The position numbers and the translations under genes are program-made. DNA of 64,000 bases from Pseudonocardia sp. C8. GTDB taxonomy: Bacteria > Actinomycetota > Actinomycetes > Mycobacteriales > Pseudonocardiaceae. The notes beneath the pieces are model-generated. The model worked only from the letters and a program-made list of their open reading frames with translations. It had not been told where the DNA came from and searched no databases. Shown here in pieces: positions 1-12,020 of the stretch. The DNA lies in contig NZ_JACMTR010000002.1 in the NCBI RefSeq assembly GCF_014267175.1, forward strand, positions 1,973,001 through 2,037,000. Direction: 5' to 3'. The stretch's first letter is position 1. Each line of letters begins with the position of its first letter.

Positions 1-293
1 AGCTGGGCACCCTGGTCTACTTCTGCGCGAACCGGTGCGCGATCGACGACCCGCTCGCCGAGCGGGCCCCGATGCTGGACCGGATCGCCCAGCGCCGGGC
101 CGGGGCGGGCCCGGTGACGCGCGCGCTGCTGGACCTCAACTACCTGTTCCTCGAGCCCGCGCCCCACCACCGCGGCACGACCCGGCTGGTGTCGCGGCCC
201 GGCCACCACCGTGACGGTGTGAACGTCGGCACCGCGTGGTCCGGCCCGGAGAACCTGCTCCTGGTCCCGGCGGGCCGAGTACCGGCGGGCTGA
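1..293 (+). CDS. 3' end of an unrecognised protein (partial)
   Basis: An open frame enters from the left edge (first full codon at base 3) and ends at TGA 291-293, giving about 96 C-terminal residues. It has a hydrophobic/Cys-containing start ([12 protein letters not shown]), then an Arg/Ala-rich stretch and a segment with [12 protein letters not shown] do not recognise the family. It lies 34 bp upstream of hisD in the same direction, but hisD appears to have its own promoter, so operon membership is not implied. That it is coding is inferred from the open frame and the GC bias at third codon positions. Confidence 0.5.
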   Translation, partial: LGTLVYFCANRCAIDDPLAERAPMLDRIAQRRAGAGPVTRALLDLNYLFLEPAPHHRGTTRLVSRPGHHRDGVNVGTAWSGPENLLLVPAGRVPAG

Positions 294-3384
<3,091 letters not shown>

Positions 3385-3388
<4 letters not shown>

Positions 3389-5469
3389 GGCAGCAACGCG
3401 TCCAGCGTGATCGGCAGGTCGCGCACCCGGACGCCGGTCGCGTGCCACACCGCGTTCGCGACCGCGGCCGCCGTGCCGACGATGCCGATCTCGCCGACCC
3501 CCTTGGCGCCCATCGGGTTCACGTACGGGTCGTGCTCGTCGATCCAGTCCGCCCGCAGGTCGGCGACGTCGGCGTGGGCCGGCACGTGGTACTCGGCCAG
3601 GTCGTGGTTGACGACGTGCCCGGTGCGCGGGTCGAACACGCCGTGCTCGTGGAGCGCCATGCCCAGGCCCATGGTCATGCCGCCGGTCAGCTGCGAGCGG
3701 GCCAGCCGCGGGTTGATCACGCGGCCGACCGCGAACGTGCCGTACAGCCGGGGCACCCGGATCTCGCCGGTGTCGGCGTGCACCGCGACCTCGGCGAACT
3801 GCGCCCCGAACGCGGACATCGCGTACCGGTCCGCGGCGTCGTTCGCCGGCACCTCGGCCCGGGCGGTGTCGCCGTCGGCGGGTGCGTCGCCGTACTTGGC
3901 CCGGAACTCGCGGGCCGCGGCGACGACGGCCGACCCCCAGGTCGCCGTCCCGGTGGAGCCGCCGGCCACCGACGCCGTCGGGTACGCGGTGTCGCCGATC
4001 CGGACGTCGACCTCGTCCAGCGGAACGCCCAGCGCGTCCGCGGTGATCTGGGCGAGCGAGGTCCAGGTCCCGGTGCCGAGGTCGGCGGCCCCGATCCGGG
4101 CCACGTAGCGCCCGCCCTCCCGGGCGATCTCCACCTCCGAGGTCGGCATCCGCGCGGTCGGGTACATCGACGCGGCCACCCCGGTGCCGCGCCACCAGCC
4201 GCCGTGGAGCCGGGTCGCCGGCCGCGGGTCCCGCGCGGCCCAGCCGAACTCCTCGGCCCCCCGGTGCAGGCAGGCGATCACGTTCCGGGACGAGTACGGC
4301 AGCCCGGTCTGCGGGTCGGTCGTGGGCTCGTTGCGCTCGCGCAGCTCGATCGGGTCGATCCCGAGCTCGTGCGCCAGCTCGTCCATCGCGACCTCCGGCC
4401 CGAACATGCCCGGACACTCGCCCGGTGCCCGCATCCAGGACGGGATCGGCACGTCGAGTGCCGCCGTGCGGTGCGTGACGCGCCGGTTCGGGGCGGCGTA
4501 CATGCTCCGCGCCGGGCCGCCGGACTGCTCGGCGAACTCCTTGATCCGCGAGGTCTGCTCGACGACGTCGACCGCGATCGCGTCCAGCCGGCCGGTGCGG
4601 TCCGCACCCAGCCGCACCCGCTGGATCGTCGGGGTGCGGTAGCCGGCCAGCGCGAACATCTGCTGGCGGGTGAGGGCCAGCCGGACGGGGCGCCCCGGCA
4701 CGGCCCGCGCCGCCATCGCCGCGACGACCGGGTTCTGATGCGGGACACCCTTCGACCCGAACCCGCCCCCGACGTACGGGCACACCACCCGCACCTGCCC
4801 GGGATCCAGGCCCAGCACGGTGCTGACCGTGTCCCGCACGGTGTGCACGCCCTGCGTGGAGTCCCAGAGGGTCAGCGACCCGGCCCCGCCGTGGCCCGTG
4901 GGTTCCCACAGCGCCGTGGTGGCGTGCGGCTCCATCGGGTTGTTGTGCTCCCACGGCGTCGTGTAGGTCCGGTCGAGCGTGACGGCGGACGGGGCCGCGT
5001 CGACGTCGCCCTGGACGGTGTCCGCCGGGTCGGCCTGCTCGGGCGGGTAGAGGTCGTCCCGGTCGGCGGCGAACCGGGTGTCGGCCCGTTGCGCGTCGTA
5101 GCCGACGTCGACGAGATCGGCCGCGTAGCAGGCCTGCTCGAAGGTCTCGGCGACCACCGCGGCGACGACCTGGCCGCGGAAGTGCACGGCGTCGTCCTGC
5201 AGGATCGCGTACTCGGCGTCGGAGGTGTCGGCCAGCCGTTCGGCGTTCGCCGGGGTCAGCACCGTCAGCACGCCGTCGGCCGTCTCCGCGACGGCCGGGT
5301 CGACCCGGGTGGCCCGGCCCCGGGCGACGGAGGCCTGCACGATCCGGCACCAGACCGGGTTCTCGACCGGGGAGTCGTCGGCGTAGGGCGCCGTCCCGCG
5401 CACCTTCTGCGCGCCGTCGCGCCGTTCCGGGGCGGTGCCGACCGCCCGCGGGGTGAAGGTCTCGGTCAT
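3385..5469 (-). CDS. molybdopterin-binding (large) subunit of an aldehyde/xanthine oxidoreductase, PaoC-like
   Basis: Catalytic Mo-cofactor subunit of a three-subunit xanthine oxidase-family hydroxylase, probably oxidising aldehydes or N-heterocycles. About 694 residues from the ATG at 5469 ([11 protein letters not shown]), near the PaoC/YagR size. Recognisable stretches are [13 protein letters not shown] (Mo-pterin glycine loop), [13 protein letters not shown], and [21 protein letters not shown] near the C-terminus, the region of the catalytic Glu in this family (KGVGE). It is the last gene of a small-FAD-large operon on the minus strand, 2 bp after the FAD subunit. The longer open frame upstream of 5469 overlaps the FAD gene and is not used. 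Substrate cannot be told from sequence. Confidence 0.9.
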
Positions 5470-5471
5470 GG

Positions 5472-6470
5472 TCAGGCCTCCTCTCGGGCGAGGTCGCGCA
5501 GCGTGGCGGTCAGCGTCCGCGCCAGCAGCGGGATCTTGAAGGCGTTCCCGCCGTCGATTCCGTCCTGCGGGTGGGCGTCGGCGAGTTCGGCCTCGGCGGC
5601 CGCACGGAACGCGTCGTCGGACGGGGTGGCGCCGCGCAGCGCCTCCTCGGCGCGGTACGCCCGCCACGGCGCGTGCGCCACGCCGCCGAACGCGATCCGC
5701 GCGTCGGTGATGCTCCCGCCGGTCACTTCCAGCGCGGCGGCCACGGAGACCAGCGCGAACGCGAACGACGCCCGGTCGCGGACCTTGCGGTAGTCGGAGC
5801 GTGCGGCGATCGGCAGTTCCGGGAGCACGATCGCGGTGATCAGCTCACCGTGCCCGAGCTCGGTGTCGCGCTCCGGCGCGTCCCCGGGCAGGCGGTGCAG
5901 GCCGGTGAACGGGATAGTGCGCTCGCCGTCCGGGCCGAGCACCTGCACTCGGGCGTCGAGCGCGGCGAGCGCGACCGCCATGTCCGACGGGTGGGTGGCG
6001 ATGCAGTGCTCCGAGGCGCCGAGGATCGCGTGCTGGCGGGTCGCGCCGCCGATCGCGGAGCAGCCGGTGCCGGGGCTGCGCTTGTTGCACGGCGTCGTGA
6101 CGTCCTGGAAGTAGACGCACCGGGTGCGCTGCAGCGGGTTCCCGCCGACGGTGGCCATGTTGCGCAGCTGGGCCGACGCGCCGGAGAGCAGCGCCCTCGC
6201 CAGCACCGGGTACCGCGCGCGGACCCGCTCGTCGGCGGCCAGGTCGGCGTTGGTGACGCCCGCGCCGATCCACAGGCCGCCGCCGTCGTCGCGGATCTCG
6301 GTCGACACGAGCCCGGTGACGTCGACCAGCAGGCCGGGTTCGGCGACGCCGAGGCGCAGGTGGTCGACCAGGTTGGTGCCCCCGCCGAGGAACGCGGCGT
6401 CCGGCCGGCCGGCGACGGTGGCCACGGCGGTCGCCGGATCCTGCGGGGCGCGGTAGTCGAACGGTCTCAT
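5472..6470 (-). CDS. FAD-binding (medium) subunit with extra Fe-S cysteines, PaoB-like
   Basis: FAD subunit of the same oxidoreductase, relaying electrons from the Fe-S clusters to the acceptor. 332 residues from the ATG at 6470 (MRPFDYRAP). The FAD-binding AFLGGGTNLVDHLRLG and ATVGGNPLQRTRC segments are clear. A Cys-rich insertion (RCVYFQDV, PCNKRSPGTGC, HCIATHPSDM) closely resembles the [4Fe-4S]-binding insertion of E. coli PaoB/YagS and separates it from ordinary xanthine dehydrogenase FAD subunits. The start overlaps the stop of the 2Fe-2S gene by 1 nt (TGATG). Confidence 0.9.
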   Translation of the reverse strand: MRPFDYRAPQDPATAVATVAGRPDAAFLGGGTNLVDHLRLGVAEPGLLVDVTGLVSTEIRDDGGGLWIGAGVTNADLAADERVRARYPVLARALLSGASAQLRNMATVGGNPLQRTRCVYFQDVTTPCNKRSPGTGCSAIGGATRQHAILGASEHCIATHPSDMAVALAALDARVQVLGPDGERTIPFTGLHRLPGDAPERDTELGHGELITAIVLPELPIAARSDYRKVRDRASFAFALVSVAAALEVTGGSITDARIAFGGVAHAPWRAYRAEEALRGATPSDDAFRAAAEAELADAHPQDGIDGGNAFKIPLLARTLTATLRDLAREEA

Positions 6471-7000
6471 CACGCCCCCTCCCGCTCGTGGGCGACCCGG
6501 GCCACGGCGGCTCGGATGCCGGGGTAGGCGCCGCAGCGGCACAGGTTGCCGCTCATCCGTTCCGCGATCTCGGCGTCGTCGAGCTCCGGGGTACCGGTCA
6601 GGTCCCCGGTGACGGCGCTGGGCCGGCCGCGGTCGAGCTCGTCGAGCATGCCGACCGCCGAGCACACCTGCCCGGGCGTGCAGAAGCCGCACTGGAAGCC
6701 GTCCTCGGCGACGAAGGCCCGGTGCACCGGGTGCTCCCCGGCCGATGCGTCAGGCAGGCCGGCGAGCCCGTCGGCGGTGACGACGTCCGCGCCGTCCCGG
6801 GTCACGGCCAGGGTCAGGCAGGACAGCACGCGCGTGCCGTCGACCAGGACGGTGCACGCCCCGCACTGGCCGTGGTCGCACCCCTTCTTCGGGCTGGTGT
6901 TGCCCAGGCGCTGCCGGAGGGCGTCGAGCAGCGAGGTCCGGGGATCGACGAGGACCCGCCGGGTGGTCCCGTCGACCCGCAGCGTCAGTTCGTGGTCCAT
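6470..7000 (-). CDS. 2Fe-2S (small) subunit of the aldehyde/xanthine oxidoreductase, PaoA-like
   Basis: Electron-transfer subunit with two [2Fe-2S] clusters. 176 residues from the ATG at 7000 ([11 protein letters not shown]). The plant-type ferredoxin cluster motif is [18 protein letters not shown] with a fourth Cys in VLSCLTLA. The second, helical cluster domain has [11 protein letters not shown] and CRCGAYPGI. No Tat or Sec signal is visible, so this version probably stays cytoplasmic, unlike periplasmic E. coli PaoA. First gene of the operon; it faces a long inverted repeat (7061-7125) that separates it from divergent hisH. Confidence 0.92.
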   Translation of the reverse strand: MDHELTLRVDGTTRRVLVDPRTSLLDALRQRLGNTSPKKGCDHGQCGACTVLVDGTRVLSCLTLAVTRDGADVVTADGLAGLPDASAGEHPVHRAFVAEDGFQCGFCTPGQVCSAVGMLDELDRGRPSAVTGDLTGTPELDDAEIAERMSGNLCRCGAYPGIRAAVARVAHEREGA

Positions 7001-7060
7001 GCCCGGCCGCTTTCCCGGACCGGCCGCGCTCAACCCTCCCTCCGGGCAGCGGACGATCCC

Positions 7061-7125
7061 ATGATCGACCGTTGAGGAGTGCGGCGTTCGCGAGCCGGGC
7101 GCTGCGCTCCACAACGGTCGATCAT
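7061..7125. repeat. imperfect 26-bp inverted repeat (hairpin) between divergent operons
   Basis: Arms 7061-7086 and 7100-7125 match at 23 of 26 positions around a 13-nt loop. The outermost part, ATGATCGACCGTTG, is perfect. It sits between the divergent starts of the oxidoreductase operon (7000) and hisH (7189). It could be a transcriptional insulator, a regulator site or a mobile palindromic repeat; I cannot tell which. Confidence 0.7.
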
Positions 7126-7176
7126 CACCGGTGCGTGGCCCGGGCGGCCGTCGTCACCGGCCGCGCGTGCGGTGTC

Positions 7177-7182
7177 TACGCT
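7177..7182 (+). promoter_or_regulatory. -10 box of a probable leaderless hisH promoter
   Basis: TACGCT lies 6 nt before the hisH GTG, so transcription would start at the start codon. It implies that hisH is transcribed apart from hisDCB, from which it is separated by 3.8 kb on this strand. Confidence 0.45.
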
Positions 7183-7188
7183 GGCGGG

Positions 7189-7821
7189 GTGGCACGCATC
7201 GTCGTCCTCGACTACGGCTCGGGAAACCTCCGCTCCGCCGAGCGGGCGCTGGAACGCGTCGGGGCGGACGTCACGGTCACGTCCGACTTCGACGCCGCGG
7301 TGGGCGCGGACGGCCTGGTCGTCCCGGGGGTCGGCGCGTTCGCGGCGTGCATGAAGGGCCTGCACGCCGTCCGCGGGCCGCAGATCATCGGTCGCCGGCT
7401 GGCCGGCGGGCGTCCGGTCCTCGGCATCTGCGTCGGCATGCAGGTGATGTTCGAGCGCGGTGTCGAGTTCGGGGAGGACACCCCGGGCTGCGGCGAGTGG
7501 CCGGGCACGGTCGAGCGGATCCACGCCGACGTCCTGCCGCACATGGGCTGGAACACCGTGCGGATCCCCGAGGGCAGCACCCTGTTCGCCGGGCTCGACG
7601 ACGACACCCGCTTCTACTTCGTGCACTCGTTCGGCGTGCGCCGCTGGGAGCTCGAGGAGTCGCACGCGATCGCGCCGCCGCGGGTGACCTGGACCCACCA
7701 CGGTGAGGACGTCGTCGCGGCCGTCGAGAACGGCCCGCTGGCGGCGACCCAGTTCCACCCGGAGAAGTCCGGCGACGCGGGCGCGGCGGTCCTGGAGAAC
7801 TGGCTGAAGTCCCTGTCCTGA
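7189..7821 (+). CDS. hisH: imidazole glycerol phosphate synthase glutaminase subunit HisH
   Basis: Class-I glutamine amidotransferase that supplies ammonia to HisF. 210 residues from the GTG at 7189 ([16 protein letters not shown]). The nucleophile Cys is in [12 protein letters not shown], and the catalytic His-Glu pair is in [12 protein letters not shown]. The ATG-initiated frame further upstream would add about 39 unrelated residues crossing the hairpin repeat and is rejected. Two unrelated genes separate it from priA/hisF. Confidence 0.96.
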   Translation: MARIVVLDYGSGNLRSAERALERVGADVTVTSDFDAAVGADGLVVPGVGAFAACMKGLHAVRGPQIIGRRLAGGRPVLGICVGMQVMFERGVEFGEDTPGCGEWPGTVERIHADVLPHMGWNTVRIPEGSTLFAGLDDDTRFYFVHSFGVRRWELEESHAIAPPRVTWTHHGEDVVAAVENGPLAATQFHPEKSGDAGAAVLENWLKSLS

Positions 7822-7867
7822 CCGGGTTGCACCCTCGCATTCAGCTCCGGTCTCGCGGATCGGTGGC

Positions 7868-7873
7868 TACGCT
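7868..7873 (+). promoter_or_regulatory. -10 box of a probable leaderless promoter for the DUF3558 lipoprotein
   Basis: TACGCT lies 6 nt before the GTG at 7880, the same geometry as at hisH and priA. No Shine-Dalgarno sequence is seen before the GTG. Confidence 0.45.
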
Positions 7874-7879
7874 CGACGG

Positions 7880-8467
7880 GTGCCGATCGGTGGGGGAGCC
7901 GTGCCCCGGCCCCGCGCCGTCGTCCCGAGGGGGCTGGCCCTGGCGGTGCTCGCCGCGATGCTGGTGGCCGGGTGCGGCGGTCCGCCCCCCGGGCCGCCCG
8001 ACCCGTTCCCACCACGGCCGGAGGTACTGGACATCGAGCGGCTGGAGCCGTGCGGATTGTTGAGTCCCCAGGCCCGAGCCGTGTTCCAGGTCGACGAGGG
8101 TCGTTCGGGCACAGCGCAACTCCGGGGTGTGACGACTCGTGCCTGCGGCTGGGGCAGCCTCGACACGCCGTTCGACTACAGCGTGCAGCTGATTCCCCAG
8201 GACGCAGCGCAGGCCGTGGGCGCTGCGGGTACAGTCCTCGGTTCTGTGGAGGGGTACGGAACGGTCCGGCACACGGATCGCGAGGAGACCTTTCCCCTCT
8301 GCGAGATCCTCGTCGACGTCAACGAGGGCCAGCTGCTTCGGATTCAGGTGCAGACGGTCGAGCGCCGCCGTGACAACGGAGCGGCATATCCGATCGAGCA
8401 AGTCTGTGGGCAGGCCGAGCTGGCCGCAGCCGACGCCGTCCGGTCGGCACGTGCTGCCACATCGTGA
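7880..8467 (+). CDS. DUF3558-type secreted lipoprotein
   Basis: 195-residue predicted lipoprotein. A basic N-terminus (RPRAVVPRG) is followed by a hydrophobic core and the lipobox LVAGC with the acylated Cys near residue 32, then a Pro-rich linker. The globular part has Cys residues near 58, 88 and 142 and a late VCGQAELAA motif, the pattern of the actinobacterial DUF3558 family. Function unknown; in many Pseudonocardiales such genes neighbour WXG100/PE-like small proteins, as here. GC content is visibly lower than in the his genes around it, which suggests a later insertion into the his locus. Confidence 0.75.
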   Translation: MPIGGGAVPRPRAVVPRGLALAVLAAMLVAGCGGPPPGPPDPFPPRPEVLDIERLEPCGLLSPQARAVFQVDEGRSGTAQLRGVTTRACGWGSLDTPFDYSVQLIPQDAAQAVGAAGTVLGSVEGYGTVRHTDREETFPLCEILVDVNEGQLLRIQVQTVERRRDNGAAYPIEQVCGQAELAAADAVRSARAATS

Positions 8468-8543
8468 GGGTGCCGGATTCGCAGTCGTGATCGTGTCGAC
8501 GCGATGGCGGCCGCGATCACGGGGCGAGCCCTACTTTGAGCTG

Positions 8544-8915
8544 ATGACGATACCTGCGAACGTTCCTCGTGGAACCGCCTCGGACGGCCTGATGACTCAA
8601 GTCGGTCCGGAGAACGTGCTGGCGGTGCACGCCCTGCTTCGAGCACAGGCGGAGTCGATGGCCGCCGCCCTACGCGCGGCGAACTGGCTGCAGGCCATTC
8701 CGCGGTGTGGCGACGACGTGGTGTCCGTCGACGCGCAGGCACTGTTCCAGCAGAAGATCAACGCGATTCTCGATGTCCATCACGCGCACGTAGACGAGAT
8801 TCGCGAAGCCGCGGACCGGCTCCGCGAAGCAGCACTGCAGTACCGCTATACCGAGTCTGACATCATCGGTGCCCTTGCCCCTGCCCGCGAACAGCTCGGC
8901 CTCCCCGGAGCCTGA
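8544..8915 (+). CDS. small helical protein, possible type VII (ESX) secretion substrate
   Basis: 123 residues from the ATG at 8544 ([10 protein letters not shown]). It is almost entirely predicted helix, with an Ala-rich first half (residues about 30-50) and an amphipathic second helix ([22 protein letters not shown]). Near the C-terminus YRYTESD contains the YxxxD/E signature of type VII substrates. It follows the DUF3558 lipoprotein by 76 bp. An in-frame extension to 8370 exists but overlaps the lipoprotein gene. Homology to the PE/EspC families is inferred from size, helicity and motif only. Confidence 0.6.
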   Translation: MTIPANVPRGTASDGLMTQVGPENVLAVHALLRAQAESMAAALRAANWLQAIPRCGDDVVSVDAQALFQQKINAILDVHHAHVDEIREAADRLREAALQYRYTESDIIGALAPAREQLGLPGA

Positions 8916-8961
8916 CGGCGACCCCGGAGTGCCGCCGGACGGGCGGTGCGGAGGCCCTGGC

Positions 8962-8967
8962 TACCCT
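8962..8967 (+). promoter_or_regulatory. -10 box of a probable leaderless priA promoter
   Basis: TACCCT lies 6 nt before the GTG of priA. It gives the hisA-hisF-hisI segment its own promoter downstream of the inserted lipoprotein pair. Confidence 0.5.
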
Positions 8968-8973
8968 GGCCCG

Positions 8974-9720
8974 GTGAGTTTCACGTTGCTGCCCGCGGTG
9001 GACGTCGTCGACGGCCAGGCCGTCCGGCTGGTGCAGGGCGAGGCCGGCACCGAGACCGGCTACGGCTCGCCCCTGGAGGCGGCGCTGACCTGGCAGCGCG
9101 ACGGCGCGGAGTGGGTCCATCTGGTCGACCTGGACGCGGCGTTCGGGCGAGGCTCGAACGCCGAGCTGCTGGCCGAGGTCGTCGGGAAGCTGGACCTGTC
9201 GGTGGAGCTGTCCGGCGGCATCCGCGACGACGAGTCGCTCGAGCGCGCGCTGTCGACCGGCGCCGCCCGCCTCAACCTCGGCACCGCCGCGCTGGAGCAG
9301 CCGGAGTGGTGCGCGAAGGTGCTCGCCGAGCACGGTGACCGGATCGCGATCGGCCTGGACGTCAAGGTGATCGACGGCCGGCGCCGGGTCGCGAGCCGGG
9401 GCTGGACCACCGACGGCGGCGACCTCTGGGAGACCCTGGCGCGCCTGGACCGCGACGGCGCCGCCCGCTACGTCGTCACCGACGTCTCCAAGGACGGCAC
9501 CCTGCAGGGCCCGAACGTCGAGCTCCTCACCGAGGTCGCGAACGCCACGAACGCCCCGGTCGTCGCGTCCGGCGGCATCTCCGAGGTCGCCGACCTGGTG
9601 CGGCTGGCCGAGGTGGCGGCCAGCGGGGTCAACATCGAGGGTTCGATCATCGGCAAGGCGCTCTACGCCGGCCGGTTCACGCTGCGCGAGGCCCTCGCGG
9701 CCGTGCGGGAGGTGGGGTGA
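8974..9720 (+). CDS. priA: PriA, bifunctional HisA/TrpF isomerase
   Basis: (beta-alpha)8-barrel that isomerises ProFAR for histidine synthesis and, in actinobacteria, phosphoribosylanthranilate for tryptophan. 248 residues from the GTG at 8974. Catalytic Asp in LLPAVDVV and the second Asp in [10 protein letters not shown] are present, as are the phosphate loops VELSGGIRD and VVASGGIS. The residues RGW in [11 protein letters not shown] correspond to the Arg/Trp loop that distinguishes PriA from plain HisA. No trpF is seen beside trpC in this window, consistent with the dual role. The GTG was chosen because it matches the family N-terminus and the leaderless promoter spacing. Confidence 0.95.
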   Translation: MSFTLLPAVDVVDGQAVRLVQGEAGTETGYGSPLEAALTWQRDGAEWVHLVDLDAAFGRGSNAELLAEVVGKLDLSVELSGGIRDDESLERALSTGAARLNLGTAALEQPEWCAKVLAEHGDRIAIGLDVKVIDGRRRVASRGWTTDGGDLWETLARLDRDGAARYVVTDVSKDGTLQGPNVELLTEVANATNAPVVASGGISEVADLVRLAEVAASGVNIEGSIIGKALYAGRFTLREALAAVREVG

Positions 9721-9722
9721 GC

Positions 9723-10529
9723 ATGGGTGTCGCGGTCCGCGTGATCCCCTGCCTGGACGTCGACGCCGGGCGCGTCGTCAAGGGCGTCAACTTCAAGGAG
9801 CTCCGGGACGCCGGCGACCCGGTCGAGATGGCCCGCGTCTACGACGCCGAGGGCGCCGACGAGCTCACCTTCCTCGACGTCACGGCGTCGTCCTCGGAAC
9901 GCGGCACGATGATCGACGTCGTGCGGCGCACCGCCGAGCAGGTGTTCATCCCGCTGACCGTCGGCGGCGGGATCCGGACCCCGGACGACGTCGACCGGAT
10001 GCTCCGGGCCGGCGCCGACAAGGTCAGCGTCAACACGGCCGCGATCGCCCGGCCGGAGCTGCTGCACGAGATGTCGCGCCGGTTCGGCTCGCAGTGCATC
10101 GTGCTGTCGGTCGACGCCCGGCGGGTGCCCGAGGGCGGTGCCGATGCGCGCTCCGCCTGCGCTCCGCGCTCCAAGCCCCAGCCGTCCGGCTACGAGGTGA
10201 CCACGCACGGCGGCCGCCGCTCCGCCGGGGTGGACGCCGTCGAGTGGGCCGCCCGCGGCCAGGAGCTCGGCGTGGGGGAGATCCTGCTGAACTCGATGGA
10301 CGCCGACGGCACCCGCGCCGGCTTCGACCTGGAGATGATCGAGGCGGTCCGGAAGGTCGTGGACGTGCCGGTGATCGCGTCCGGTGGGGCGGGCTCCGTG
10401 GAGCACTTCACGCCGGCCGTGCGGGCCGGGGCCGACGCCGTGCTGGCCGCGAGCGTCTTCCACTTCGGCACGCTGCGGATCGGCGAGGTCAAGGACGCGA
10501 TGCGTGCCGGCGGGGTGGAGGTCCGATGA
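9723..10529 (+). CDS. hisF: imidazole glycerol phosphate synthase cyclase subunit HisF
   Basis: Cyclase half of IGP synthase, converting PRFAR plus HisH-derived ammonia into IGP and AICAR. About 268 residues. Catalytic Asp in [11 protein letters not shown] and Asp in [10 protein letters not shown] are present, as are phosphate loops VGGGIRTP and VIASGGAG. The start is either ATG 9723 (chosen: GGGAGG at 9707-9712 is well spaced) or GTG 9717, which overlaps the priA stop. Odd: the loop after [13 protein letters not shown] carries about 12 extra residues ([13 protein letters not shown]) before [11 protein letters not shown], encoded by a GCGCTCCGC direct repeat. Confidence 0.95.
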   Translation: MGVAVRVIPCLDVDAGRVVKGVNFKELRDAGDPVEMARVYDAEGADELTFLDVTASSSERGTMIDVVRRTAEQVFIPLTVGGGIRTPDDVDRMLRAGADKVSVNTAAIARPELLHEMSRRFGSQCIVLSVDARRVPEGGADARSACAPRSKPQPSGYEVTTHGGRRSAGVDAVEWAARGQELGVGEILLNSMDADGTRAGFDLEMIEAVRKVVDVPVIASGGAGSVEHFTPAVRAGADAVLAASVFHFGTLRIGEVKDAMRAGGVEVR

Positions 10530-10933
10530 GCAGCGCCGACGTCCGTGGTGAGGCGCCGGACGGGGCGCGGGTGCCGGCCGGCGGGTCCGCGCTCGACCCG
10601 GCGATCGCGGCGCGGCTCAAGCGCGACGCCGACGGCCTGGTCTGCGCGGTCGTCCAGTCGCGCGCCGGTGAGGTGCTGATGGTCGGCTGGATGGACGACG
10701 AGGCGCTGCACCGCACGCTGACCACCGGCCGGGGGACCTACTGGTCCCGTTCCCGCCGCGAGTACTGGGTCAAGGGCGGCACCTCCGGCCACGTCCAGCA
10801 CGTGCACGAGGTGCGGCTGGACTGCGACGGGGACGCCGTGCTCGTCGTCGTCGACCAGGAGGGACCGGCCTGCCACACCGGTACCCGGACCTGCTTCGAC
10901 TCCGACGTCCTGCTGGCCGCCGACGACCGGTAG
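10526..10933 (+). CDS. hisI: phosphoribosyl-AMP cyclohydrolase HisI
   Basis: Zn/Mg-dependent hydrolase opening the adenine ring of PR-AMP in step three of histidine synthesis. 135 residues with the [19 protein letters not shown] motif and the metal-binding LDCDGDAVL and CHTGTRTCF cysteines. No HisE (PR-ATP pyrophosphohydrolase) domain is fused. ATGA overlap with hisF. It ends 12 bp from the stop of the convergent universal stress protein gene. Confidence 0.96.
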   Translation: MSSADVRGEAPDGARVPAGGSALDPAIAARLKRDADGLVCAVVQSRAGEVLMVGWMDDEALHRTLTTGRGTYWSRSRREYWVKGGTSGHVQHVHEVRLDCDGDAVLVVVDQEGPACHTGTRTCFDSDVLLAADDR

Positions 10934-10945
10934 CCACACCCGCGG

Positions 10946-11917
10946 TCACGGCCAGGGGTCCGGGGCGCGCAACCCGGTCCACCAGGCCGAACGGGATCCC
11001 CGCCACGGCCCGGCCCCGGGCCGGGACGCGGGACCGACCGGGGCCGCCTGCACGATCATGAGCGGGCAGGGGCTGCGCGGCAGCAGGGCGCGGGCGACCG
11101 CACCGGGCGCCGTGCCACGCAGCCCGCGGTCCCCGGCGCCGACGACCAGGAGGGCGGCCCCGCGGGACCGGGCCTGCAGCATCGGCGCGGGCTCGCCGCG
11201 GGCGAGCACGGCGTGCACCGGCACGTCCGGGAACTCGGCGCAGCGGTGGCCGAGCGCGTTCTCGAGGGTCCAGCGGGCGTGCTCCTCGGCCAGGACGGCG
11301 GTGCCGCTGACCCCCTCGAGGTCGGCAGCACGGTCGGGCGTCCAGGCGTGCACGGTCATCAGCGGGACGCCGCGCTGCCGGGCGGCCGCGAACGCGTACC
11401 GGATCGCACCGTCGTCCGGGGTGGGACCGATCCCCACCACGACCCGGGGGACCGACCGCTCCGGGGCGTGGGCGTCGGCCGGTGGCCGGACGACGACGAC
11501 CGGACCGGGGGCGCGCGCGGTGACCTGCGCGGACAGTGAGCGGTGGAGCACCCGGCGCAGCCCGGTCCGGGAGCGGCGGCCGAGCACGAGCAGGTGCGCG
11601 CCGCGTGCCTCGTCGAGCACGCCCCGGACCCGACCGGCGTGCCGGGCCCGGGTCGTGATCGGGATGTCGGAGGCGACCGCGCGGGCCCGCTCGGCCGCCT
11701 CCCGCAGGATCGCGGCGGCCGCAGCCCGCGCGGTGTCCGGGTCGGCGGCCGGGAGACCGGTGCCGCACGGGTCGGCGGGGGGCGGCGGACGGAAGGCGTG
11801 GACGATCCGCAGGGGCCGGCCGGTGGTCGCCGCCTCGGCGCTCGCCCACTCGACCGCGTGCAGGGCCGCGGCCGCCCCGTCGACCGCGACGACGACGGGT
11901 GCCCGCCCGCGGCTCAC
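10946..11917 (-). CDS. tandem universal stress protein (two Usp domains)
   Basis: Cytoplasmic stress protein of about 323 residues with two Usp repeats: VVVAVDGAAAALHAVEWA at the start of domain 1 and VVVGIGPTPDDGAIRYAF at the start of domain 2. The nucleotide-loop regions (LLVLGRRSRTGLRRVLHRS and LLVVGAGDRGLRGTAPGAV) are degenerate relative to the GxxG-x9-G(S/T) consensus, so ATP binding is uncertain. The start is GTG 11917, which overlaps the stop of a 22-codon upstream ORF (GTGA). Two tandem palindromes lie upstream (12021-12051), suggesting repressor control. Confidence 0.85.
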   Translation of the reverse strand: MSRGRAPVVVAVDGAAAALHAVEWASAEAATTGRPLRIVHAFRPPPPADPCGTGLPAADPDTARAAAAAILREAAERARAVASDIPITTRARHAGRVRGVLDEARGAHLLVLGRRSRTGLRRVLHRSLSAQVTARAPGPVVVVRPPADAHAPERSVPRVVVGIGPTPDDGAIRYAFAAARQRGVPLMTVHAWTPDRAADLEGVSGTAVLAEEHARWTLENALGHRCAEFPDVPVHAVLARGEPAPMLQARSRGAALLVVGAGDRGLRGTAPGAVARALLPRSPCPLMIVQAAPVGPASRPGAGPWRGSRSAWWTGLRAPDPWP

Positions 11918-11982
11918 GCCCGCCGCCCCGGTCGCCGGGGCACGGGAGCGCGGAGCGCCGGATGTGCACGGTCGCTGGGCAT
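11914..11982 (-). CDS. 22-residue upstream ORF coupled to the universal stress protein
   Basis: ATG at 11982 preceded by GGAGG with good spacing, ending in TGA that overlaps the GTG of the stress-protein gene. The peptide is Arg/Pro-rich (begins MPSDRAHPALRAP) with no recognisable motif. The strong ribosome-binding site belongs to this short ORF, so the main gene, which lacks its own, would be translated by coupling. An alternative is a sequencing or natural frameshift joining the two frames. Confidence 0.45.
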   Translation of the reverse strand: MPSDRAHPALRAPVPRRPGRRA

Positions 11983-12020
11983 GGCAGGAACCTCCGTCGG
12001 AACCCGACCCTGACAATTCG

